Part shown: positions 1-5,428 of the stretch, piece by piece
Position numbering within the stretch: position 1 is the stretch's first letter
Layout of the letters: each line of letters opens with the position of its first letter
Assembly (NCBI GenBank): GCA_030616435.1
Contig: JAUWXI010000026.1
Span: 1 to 5,428, forward strand
Length of the DNA stretch: 5,428 nucleotides
Direction: 5' to 3'
Source: Candidatus Parcubacteria bacterium
GTDB taxonomy: Bacteria > Patescibacteriota > Minisyncoccia > Minisyncoccales > JAUWXI01
Translations under genes and position numbers: made by a program
Notes under the pieces: model-generated
What the model saw: the letters and a program-made list of their open reading frames with translations, nothing else
The model's database searches: none
What the model was told of the DNA's origin: nothing

Positions 1-723
1 CCTTGTATTGATTGTCACATTTTAATGTTAAAAAAAGCAAAATATATTTTAGAAAAAGGAAAATTTGATTTTGCAGCTACAGGCGAGGTTTTAGGTGAAA
101 GACCGATGAGTCAAAACAAAAGGGCCCTAAAATTAGTAGAAAAAGAATCCTCTTTAAAAGGTTTTCTTTTGCGACCTCTTTCAGCAAAGTTGCTTGGAAA
201 AACCATTCCCGAGGAAAAAGGCTGGATAGATAGAGAAAAGCTCTTTAATATTTCAGGCAGATCAAGAAAAAGGCAGATAACATTAGCTAAAAAATGGAAA
301 ATTAAAGAATATCCGACTCCAGCTGGAGGTTGCCTTTTATGTGATTTAGAATTTTCAAAAAGATTAAGAGAACTTTTTGAGAGATATCCAAAATTCAAAG
401 GACAAGATATCGAGCTTTTGAAAGTAGGAAGGCATTTCTGGTTCTCAAAAAGTTTAAAAGATAAGCAAAAGAAAGTAAAAATTGTAGTAGGAAGAAATCA
501 TACAGAAAATCTTAAATTAAAGAAATTAGCCCAAAAGGGAGATATTTTGATAGAGTTAAAAGAACTTTCAGGCCCTACAACTCTGGTGAGAAATTATGGA
601 AGAGGAAAAATCTCTTATGAAATTTTGGAGCAAGCTAAAGCTAAGACAAAACATTATTCGACAAAAGCTAGAAAGAAAAAAGAAGTAAAATTTAACGTCA
701 TTTCGCTAACGCTCAAAATATGA
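1..723 (+). CDS. PP-loop tRNA thiolation protein (MnmA/ThiI-like) with NFACT-R-like C-terminal domain, 5' partial
   Basis: The reading frame is open at the left edge, so the first ATG at 25 is internal and 240 C-terminal residues are visible (numbered from base 1). The fragment opens with PCIDCHILMLKKA (CxxC, C2 and C5), the middle part of PP-loop ATPases related to MnmA. Family-type blocks follow: TGEVLGERPMSQ (27-38), RPLSAKLL (58-65), GRSRK (86-90) and PAGGCLLCD (107-115, a second CxxC). Residues about 140-202 (VGRHFWFS, VVGRNHTEN, GPTTLVRNYGRG) resemble the NFACT-R RNA-binding fold found in this subfamily. Known for relatives: the PP-loop adenylates a tRNA uridine and cysteines deliver sulfur. 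The exact tRNA position modified here is not established. The ATP-binding SGGxDS loop lies outside the window. The last 25 residues are a basic, poorly conserved-looking tail. The stop overlaps the next start (ATGA, 720-723), implying translational coupling. The family call is strong; the substrate is uncertain. Confidence 0.85.
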   Translation, partial: PCIDCHILMLKKAKYILEKGKFDFAATGEVLGERPMSQNKRALKLVEKESSLKGFLLRPLSAKLLGKTIPEEKGWIDREKLFNISGRSRKRQITLAKKWKIKEYPTPAGGCLLCDLEFSKRLRELFERYPKFKGQDIELLKVGRHFWFSKSLKDKQKKVKIVVGRNHTENLKLKKLAQKGDILIELKELSGPTTLVRNYGRGKISYEILEQAKAKTKHYSTKARKKKEVKFNVISLTLKI

Positions 724-1673
724 AATCAAAAAATTATGTAATTGGTGTAGATGGAGGAGGCACCAAAACAATAACTGCTTTAGCTGGTCTTGAAGGAAAA
801 ATTTTAAAGATGGCTAAATCAGGGCCTTCCAATTTAAGGAATTCAGGCATTAAAAGAGCTGTCTTGAATATAGGGGAAGGGATTTTGAAAGTCACAGAAA
901 ATTTTGAAGGCCAAATTGTTTCTTGTTTTATAGCTTTAGCAGCTGTAGAAGAAGAATATAGAGAGAGGAAAGAAGAAATTAAAAAAGCTCTTTTTAAGAT
1001 TCCAGGGCTATCTAAAATTTTGAAAGGAAAATTAATTATTGGCTCTGACCAATTGACAGCTTTGAGGGCAGGAACCGATAAAAAAGATGGAGTCATTTTG
1101 ATTGCTGGTACAGGAGCTGTTTGTCATGGCTGGTGGAAAGGAAAAGAAGCCAAAGTTTCTGGATGGGGCTGGTTAAATGATGAGGGCTCAGGTTTTTGGG
1201 TAGGTCAAAAAGCTTTTCAGGCAATTTTTAAGGCATCGGATGGAAGGAGTAAAAAAACCTTAATTAAAGAGGAAGTTTTTAAACAATTTAATGTGAAAAA
1301 CAAAGAAGAACTGATGGCTAAGGTTTATGGTTCAATAGATTTACCAGAAGATAATTTTGTTAGAAATGTTTCTTTAATGAGCATTGCAGTAGATGAGGCT
1401 GCTAAAAAGGGTGATAGAGTAGCTAAAGAGATTTTTACTGAGGCAGCGAAAGAGCTGGCAAAGTCTGCTACTCAGGTTATTGAAAAACTAGGTATCGAAA
1501 GAGAAAAATTTCCTTTGATTTTTGTTGGGAAAATGTTTGAATCGAATATTGTTTTCAAAGAGGTTAAAAAAGCAATCAAAAAAGTAGCCCCTAATGTCAA
1601 ATTCATCAGCCCCAAAGTAAAGCCTGTAATAGGGGCTGTAAAATTAGCCATAGAACAAATATTGGGAGATTAA
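720..1673 (+). CDS. BadF/BadG/BcrA/BcrD-family kinase, probable N-acetylglucosamine kinase
   Basis: A 317-residue cytoplasmic protein of the sugar kinase/Hsp70/actin ATPase superfamily. Visible in order: phosphate-1 loop DGGGTKT (11-17); SDQLTAL (109-115), with D110 at the position of the catalytic base; phosphate-2 loop IAGTGAV (128-134); the NAGK-type signature GWGWLNDEGSGFWVG (148-162); a late nucleotide-binding strand IFVGKMFESN (267-276); and the terminal PVIGAVKLA (302-310). The length matches bacterial and eukaryotic N-acetylglucosamine kinases (about 300-345), which make GlcNAc-6-phosphate from ATP and GlcNAc in amino-sugar salvage or cell-wall recycling. No CxxC or Fe-S ligands of the 2-hydroxyacyl-CoA dehydratase activators in the same Pfam family are seen, which favours a sugar kinase. 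The signature has N where GDEGSG is usual. There is no Shine-Dalgarno; ATG 720 overlaps the upstream stop, so translation is probably coupled. No other sugar gene lies beside it, so GlcNAc as substrate is an inference; glucosamine or another amino sugar is possible. Confidence 0.85.
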   Translation: MKSKNYVIGVDGGGTKTITALAGLEGKILKMAKSGPSNLRNSGIKRAVLNIGEGILKVTENFEGQIVSCFIALAAVEEEYRERKEEIKKALFKIPGLSKILKGKLIIGSDQLTALRAGTDKKDGVILIAGTGAVCHGWWKGKEAKVSGWGWLNDEGSGFWVGQKAFQAIFKASDGRSKKTLIKEEVFKQFNVKNKEELMAKVYGSIDLPEDNFVRNVSLMSIAVDEAAKKGDRVAKEIFTEAAKELAKSATQVIEKLGIEREKFPLIFVGKMFESNIVFKEVKKAIKKVAPNVKFISPKVKPVIGAVKLAIEQILGD

Positions 1674-1679
1674 CAAAAG

Positions 1680-1763
1680 TGCCGCGGGTGGGATTTGAAC
1701 CCACATGGACTTGCGTCCACAGCATTTTGAGTGCTGTGCGTAAACCAGTTCCGCCACCGCGGC
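1680..1763 (-). tRNA. tRNA-Leu (anticodon CAA)
   Basis: Read on the minus strand, 84 nt fold into a class II cloverleaf. The acceptor stem is a perfect 7 bp (1763-1757 with 1687-1681) with discriminator A at 1680. The anticodon stem CAGCA/TGCTG encloses loop CTCAAAA, so the anticodon CAA (1729-1727) reads UUG. A long variable arm, TGGAC-GCAA-GTCCA (1719-1706), and the A73 discriminator identify leucine. The T arm is GTGGG/CCCAC around TTCAAAT. The 3' CCA is not encoded (CTT follows A73) and must be added by the CCA-adding enzyme. It lies 23 nt downstream of topA on the same strand and 6 nt from the stop of the convergent kinase gene. It could be processed from the topA transcript or made from its own promoter. 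Confidence 0.97.
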
Positions 1764-1771
1764 CTATTTTC

Positions 1772-1800
1772 ATCTTATCTTAAAATCTATTCTTTTTCAA
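1772..1800 (-). promoter_or_regulatory. candidate sigma70-type promoter for tRNA-Leu
   Basis: On the minus strand a -35-like TTGAAA (1800-1795, 5 of 6 to TTGACA) is followed by exactly 17 nt and a -10-like TAAGAT (1777-1772, 4 of 6 to TATAAT). The tRNA 5' end lies 8 nt further on, so initiation would fall at or next to the first tRNA base. The -35 lies inside the last codons of topA and the -10 just after its stop. An overlapping TAAGAT copy at 1782-1777 has poor spacing (12 nt). AT-rich DNA gives such matches by chance, so the call rests on the ideal spacing and position. Confidence 0.4.
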
Positions 1801-3817
1801 TGTGGTCGCATTCTGAGCACTTTATCTTCCCACCTTTATCTTTTACTAAAAGCGAGTCACATTTTGGGCATTTTTCACCTGTGGGTTCATCCCATAAAGC
1901 AAAATCACATTTGGGCCATTGATTGCAGGCATAAAATATTTTTCCTTTTTTGGTTTTCTTTTCAATTATCTCTCCTTTTTTACATTGGGGACATTCAATA
2001 CCCAAGCTTTTTTCAATGGGAGCTGTATATTTGCATTTAGGAAAACCTGAACACCCATAAAACTTGCCAAACCTTCCAAACCTGATTAGCAAAGGCGCTC
2101 CACATTCTGGACACTTTTTATCTGTTTTTTCTATAGGCTTTTGTTTTTCTACTTCTTTATATTTTTGTTTTAAATTTTTTTCAAAAGGTGTATAAAATTC
2201 CCAAAGCACTGGCACCCATTTCTTTTTCCCTTCAGCTATTTTATCTAGGTCTTCTTCCATTTTGGCTGTAAATTGAATATCCACAATTTTGGGAAAGTGT
2301 TCTACTAAAAGGTTGCTTACCAAGACCCCGACTTCAGTTGGTTCAAATTTCTTTTTCTCGTTCTTTTTTATATAATTTCTCTTTTGAATAACAGAAATAA
2401 TAGGGGCATAGGTAGAAGGCCTGCCGATCCCGTTTTTTTCTAATTCTTTGATTAAGGTAGCTTCTGTATATCTTGGAGGGGGTTGGGTAAAATGCTGGGA
2501 AGGGATTAGCTTTATAAGTTTTAAAATCTCATTAACTTCTAAAGATGGCAACTCCGTTTCCTCGTATTTAAGAGGATAAACTTTTAAAAATCCATCAAAC
2601 TTGAGAATTTGACCTGTAGCTCTAAGCTCATAATTTTTTGCTTGGATATCGACTACAGTAGAGTCAAAAACGGCTTGGGCCATTTGGCAGGCAATAAACC
2701 TTTGCCAGATGAGTTCATAGAGCCTGGATTGATAGTCGTTGAGTCCTGCTTGAATCTTCACTTTCTCTGGCACTTTTTCTGGACTGGTAGGCCTTATGGC
2801 TTCGTGGGCTTCTTGGGCGGCCTTAGCTTTTGTTTTGTATGTTTTAAAGGTGCCTGCCCAATAGTTTTTTCCAAGATGAGTAATGATAAATTTCTTAGCA
2901 GCCTTTAAGGATTGTTGAGAAAGATTTAAGGAATCGGACCTATGATAAGTGATCAAGCCTCTTTCATACAAATTCTGGGCAATACCCATTGTCGTTTCTG
3001 CAGGAAATCTAAACCTTTGCCAGGCCTCTTGCTGCAGAGTGCTAGTAGTAAAGGGCGGCAGAGGATTTCTTTTTCTCTCTTTTTTCTCAATATTGATGAC
3101 TTTGTATTCAGTCCCCTTTAAATCTTTAACAATCTTGTCTGCTTCTTTTTTCGATTTAATTCCTAATTTCGGAATAGTTTTCCCATCTTTTTTTGCTAAC
3201 TTTGCTTTAAATTCGCCATTCTTCAACTTTTGGAGCAGAGCTTCAATTTCCCAGTATTCTTGAGAAACAAACGCTTTTATTTCCTTTTCTCTTTCAACAA
3301 TCAATCTTACTGCTACTGACTGGACCCTTCCTGCTGACAAACCCCTCATCACTTTTCTCCACAAAAAAGGAGAAAGTTTGTAGCCCACGATTCTGTCCAA
3401 AATTCTTCTTGCTTGTTGGGCATTAACTAAGGCCATATCAATCTTTCTTGGATTTTTTAACGCTTGTTCAATAGCTTGCTTTGTGATTTCGTGAAAGACA
3501 ATTCTGTCGTAATCTTTTTCCTTCAAGCTCAGGATATTTTTAACATGCCAGGCAATGGCCTCTCCTTCTCTATCCATATCTAATCCTAAAATTATCTGTT
3601 TAGCCTTCTTTTGCTGTTCTTTGAGGTTTTTGATTGTTTTTCTTTTCCCGGGAATTGTTACGTACTTTGGTCGGAAGTCTTTTTCAATATCAACTCCGAG
3701 CTTCTTTTGAGGTAAGTCTCTTATATGACCTAAAGTAGCAGCAAATTGATAATCTTTGCCCAAAAACTGCTTTAATGTTCTAGATTTTCGAGGACTTTCT
3801 ACTATTATCAACTTCAT
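1787..3817 (-). CDS. topA: DNA topoisomerase I (type IA)
   Basis: A 676-residue topoisomerase that relaxes negatively supercoiled DNA by cutting one strand through a 5'-phosphotyrosine link. The N-terminal Toprim domain shows VESPRKSRT with E7, and LGLDMDREGEAIAWH with the acidic set D80, D82 and E84 (Mg binding). Later blocks are SAGRVQSVAVRLI (161-173), the active-site segment GLITYHRSDS with catalytic Y291, HEAIRPT (338-344) and the stretch around 447-471 containing GIGRPSTYA. The C-terminus carries three four-cysteine zinc modules: C569/572/589/595, C609/612/631/637 and C650/653/667/670. The length is somewhat below that of many bacterial TopA proteins (about 690-865), but every catalytic part is present. 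The ATG lies one base after the dprA stop, with no good Shine-Dalgarno, so it is probably translated by coupling within the mfd-dprA-topA operon. The active site reads YHRSDS where E. coli has YMRTDS. Confidence 0.97.
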   Translation of the reverse strand: MKLIIVESPRKSRTLKQFLGKDYQFAATLGHIRDLPQKKLGVDIEKDFRPKYVTIPGKRKTIKNLKEQQKKAKQIILGLDMDREGEAIAWHVKNILSLKEKDYDRIVFHEITKQAIEQALKNPRKIDMALVNAQQARRILDRIVGYKLSPFLWRKVMRGLSAGRVQSVAVRLIVEREKEIKAFVSQEYWEIEALLQKLKNGEFKAKLAKKDGKTIPKLGIKSKKEADKIVKDLKGTEYKVINIEKKERKRNPLPPFTTSTLQQEAWQRFRFPAETTMGIAQNLYERGLITYHRSDSLNLSQQSLKAAKKFIITHLGKNYWAGTFKTYKTKAKAAQEAHEAIRPTSPEKVPEKVKIQAGLNDYQSRLYELIWQRFIACQMAQAVFDSTVVDIQAKNYELRATGQILKFDGFLKVYPLKYEETELPSLEVNEILKLIKLIPSQHFTQPPPRYTEATLIKELEKNGIGRPSTYAPIISVIQKRNYIKKNEKKKFEPTEVGVLVSNLLVEHFPKIVDIQFTAKMEEDLDKIAEGKKKWVPVLWEFYTPFEKNLKQKYKEVEKQKPIEKTDKKCPECGAPLLIRFGRFGKFYGCSGFPKCKYTAPIEKSLGIECPQCKKGEIIEKKTKKGKIFYACNQWPKCDFALWDEPTGEKCPKCDSLLVKDKGGKIKCSECDHIEKE

Positions 3818-3818
3818 A

Positions 3819-4700
3819 TTATTTTGCTAATCCAAAAATATTTCTTCCCAAATTCCTTACTTTATTTTTAGTTTCCAAATGGGTCAAAGCACTAGCAACA
3901 ATAGCTGCAGGGAGATTTGTTTTTTCAATGATTTTGTCAATACTTAAACTTTTTTCTTTTAGAACTTTTAAGATTAGATCTTCTTCAGGGGTTCTACCTT
4001 TTAATTCTCGAGATTTTAAAATCTCCTGTAGATTCAATTGCTCAGCAGAATTCAACTCTTTTAAAATATCATTGGCCGAGGTAACTAGCTTTGCTCCTTT
4101 TTTGATTAGAAAATTGGGTCCCCAAGAGTTTAAACTATGAATTGGACCTGGAATAGCAAAGATTTTTCTTTTTTGCTTTCTCGCCCAGTTAGCTGTGATT
4201 AAAGCCCCACTTCTCTTTTTTGCCTCAACCACTAATACGCCTAGGGAAAGCCCGGAGATGATTCTGTTTCTGGCCGGAAAATTTGATTTAAAGCCCGGCG
4301 TTTCGGGAGGAAATTCAGAAATTAAACACCCTCCCTTTTTAACGATTTCCCTAGCTAATCTTAAATTTTCCTGGGGGTAAATTGATTTTTCATCCAAACC
4401 TGTTCCCAAGACAACGATTGTTTTTCCTCCCCTTTCTAAAACTCCTTTATGGGCAAAAGTATCTATTCCTCTTGCCATTCCACTGACAATAATTAGACCA
4501 GCTTCTGTTAGGTTCCCAGCGATTTCCAAAGCCACTTGCTTTCCGTATGAAGAACATCTTCTGGTCCCCACGATTGCGAAACAAGGCTTATTAGGAAAGA
4601 GTTCTCCTCTTAGATAAAGGATTTTTGGTGGATCTTCAATTTTTCTTAAAAGCTCAGGATATTTTTTATCTCCTATTTCAATTTTCTTAATCTCTTCCAT
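3819..4700 (-). CDS. dprA: DNA processing protein DprA (Smf)
   Basis: A 293-residue cytoplasmic protein of the DprA/Smf family, which binds single-stranded DNA entering during transformation and loads RecA. The Rossmann-like core is complete: DPPKILYLRG (23-32), IVGTRRCSSYG (43-53), SGMARGIDTFAH (73-84), LGTGLDEKSIYPQEN (98-112), SEFPPETPG (128-136), FPARNRIISGLS (141-152), VVEAKKRSGALITA (157-170) and FAIPGP (181-186). Residues about 238-293 form a winged-helix DML1-like tail. It starts only about 13 residues before the YPELL segment, so the N-terminal SAM/helix-hairpin-helix domain of longer (about 360-residue) homologues is absent. No upstream start could restore it, because mfd ends 17 nt before. 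There is no visible Shine-Dalgarno before ATG 4700. It sits between mfd and topA on one strand; dprA-topA adjacency is common in bacteria and supports the call. Whether the cell is naturally competent cannot be told from this gene alone. Confidence 0.96.
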   Translation of the reverse strand: MEEIKKIEIGDKKYPELLRKIEDPPKILYLRGELFPNKPCFAIVGTRRCSSYGKQVALEIAGNLTEAGLIIVSGMARGIDTFAHKGVLERGGKTIVVLGTGLDEKSIYPQENLRLAREIVKKGGCLISEFPPETPGFKSNFPARNRIISGLSLGVLVVEAKKRSGALITANWARKQKRKIFAIPGPIHSLNSWGPNFLIKKGAKLVTSANDILKELNSAEQLNLQEILKSRELKGRTPEEDLILKVLKEKSLSIDKIIEKTNLPAAIVASALTHLETKNKVRNLGRNIFGLAK

Positions 4701-4717
4701 TTTTGATTTTTTACTAT

Positions 4718-5428
4718 TTAATGAGGCTTAGTTCCCATTTTCATTTTTTCAATAGTCTGGGATATCATCTGGCAATACAGATTTAAACCAACCGCATTTA
4801 TATTTCCAGATTGCTCTTTTCCTAAAATATTTCCTGCTCCTCGAATTTCCAAATCTCTCAAAGCAATCTGAAAACCGGATCCTAAGGTTTCAGCTTCTTT
4901 TAAAGCCTTTAATCTTTCTCTTGCCCTCTCTGTCAAGTTTTCAGCAAAAAAGAAAAAGGCAAAAGCTTTTTTATAGGATCTGCCAACTCTTCCTCGTATT
5001 TGATAAAGTTCTGCCAAACCCAATCTTGTAGCATCTTCTACAATTAAAGTGTTAACATTTGGAAAATCCAGACCTGCTTCAATTATAGTTGTAGCTATTA
5101 GTACGTCAACCTTTCCTTTTTGAAAGTCTGACATTACTTTGATTAATTCCTTCTCTTTCATTCTTCCGTGGGCGATTCCAAAATTAGCTTCAGGACTTAA
5201 ATTCTTCAAAAACCTTTTAGTAGCTTCAATTGTTTCTACTCGATTATGTAGATAATAGACCTGGCCTCCTCTCTTCATCTCTTCTTGAATAGCTTTTTTG
5301 ATTACCTTTTCTGAAAAAGGTAGAATATGAGTTTTTATCGAAAGTCTTCCTGGAGGAGGGGTTTGAATTAAACTAATCTCTCTTAGAGAGGAAAGAGCCA
5401 AATAGAGAGTTCTTGGAATAGGGGTAGC
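4718..5428 (-). CDS. mfd: Transcription-repair coupling factor Mfd, C-terminal part (5' partial), lacking D7
   Basis: The frame is open to the right edge, so the gene starts outside the window; 236 C-terminal residues are visible (numbered from 5428), and TTG 5401 is only an internal codon. The fragment begins in helicase motif III (ATPIPRT, 1-7), followed by LREISLIQTPPPGR, typical of Mfd rather than RecG. Then come GGQVYYLHNRVETI (54-67), IAHGRMKEKEL (85-95), motif V ATTIIEAGLD (112-121), motif VI QIRGRVGRS (143-151) and the translocation (TRG) region LGSGFQIALRDLEIRGAG (182-199). Mfd is a double-stranded DNA translocase that pushes stalled RNA polymerase off DNA and recruits UvrA. The protein stops about 20 residues after the TRG region, whereas E. 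coli Mfd continues for roughly 150 more residues as D7. dprA begins 17 nt later, so no frameshift can recover D7 here. Naming is firm for the helicase half; the upstream domains (UvrB-like, RNA polymerase-interacting) are unseen. Confidence 0.9.
   Translation of the reverse strand, partial: ATPIPRTLYLALSSLREISLIQTPPPGRLSIKTHILPFSEKVIKKAIQEEMKRGGQVYYLHNRVETIEATKRFLKNLSPEANFGIAHGRMKEKELIKVMSDFQKGKVDVLIATTIIEAGLDFPNVNTLIVEDATRLGLAELYQIRGRVGRSYKKAFAFFFFAENLTERARERLKALKEAETLGSGFQIALRDLEIRGAGNILGKEQSGNINAVGLNLYCQMISQTIEKMKMGTKPH

Noticed and set aside
111..1096. Minus-strand open frames at 111-398 and 734-1096
   Set aside because: They are antisense shadows of the PP-loop and kinase genes, whose own frames carry conserved motifs.
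1614..1649. Small inverted repeats AGCC/GGCT as a terminator for the tRNA transcript
   Set aside because: The 4-bp stems have long AT-rich loops and only TTACTTT after them, all within kinase coding sequence. This is too weak to call.
1731..1922. A + strand open frame of 63 codons overlapping the tRNA and the topA 3' end
   Set aside because: It lies antisense to the tRNA and the zinc-finger codons of topA, and its protein has no recognisable features.
2609..3263. Two + strand open frames (2609-2908 and 2949-3263) inside topA
   Set aside because: Both are opposite the continuous, motif-rich topA frame. Their products are composition-driven and resemble nothing known.
3928..4380. Short + strand open frames (3928-4140 and 4195-4380) inside dprA
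   Set aside because: They are antisense to the conserved Rossmann and winged-helix coding sequence, with no supporting motif or start signal.
4701..4760. Frameshift explaining the missing Mfd C-terminal domain
   Set aside because: Only 17 nt separate the stop from dprA, and the alternative frames soon meet stops or are dprA itself.
5399..5401. TTG as the start of the right-edge helicase
   Set aside because: The same frame continues upstream to the window edge and encodes the helicase motif ATPIPRT, so the TTG is an internal leucine codon.

Overview
This is a compact, AT-rich bacterial chromosomal segment with almost no intergenic DNA. Two genes run on the + strand (left), and three protein genes plus a tRNA run on the - strand (right). 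The two groups converge near 1674-1679. The proteins are lysine-rich, no start codon has a clear Shine-Dalgarno sequence, and several proteins are shorter than their textbook homologues (Mfd without its last domain, DprA without its N-terminal helical domain). This suggests a small-genome lineage such as Patescibacteria/CPR (Parcubacteria-like). That placement is an inference from style and family resemblance, not proven. The standard genetic code fits all genes: UGA acts as a stop at 721-723.

+ strand: the C-terminal 240 residues of a PP-loop ATPase-type tRNA thiolation (MnmA/ThiI-like) protein, with a C-terminal NFACT-R-like RNA-binding domain (1-723, cut by the left edge). Its stop overlaps, as ATGA, the start of a BadF/BadG/BcrA/BcrD-family sugar kinase resembling N-acetylglucosamine kinase (720-1673).

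- strand, in transcription order from the right edge: the C-terminal part of the transcription-repair coupling factor Mfd (5428-4718, 5' end outside the window), then dprA (4700-3819), then topA (3817-1787), then a tRNA-Leu(CAA) (1763-1680). Gaps are 17, 1 and 23 nt, so this is probably one genome-maintenance operon. It would handle repair of stalled transcription, loading of RecA on incoming single strands, and relaxation of negative supercoils. The tRNA may have its own promoter inside the 3' end of topA.

I found no mobile element, CRISPR array or clearly new multi-gene system. The most notable points are the Mfd that ends before the D7 domain, a plausible promoter that would start the tRNA transcript almost at its mature 5' end, and the PP-loop/NFACT-R protein with two CxxC motifs. 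No stretch over 300 bases lacks a gene.
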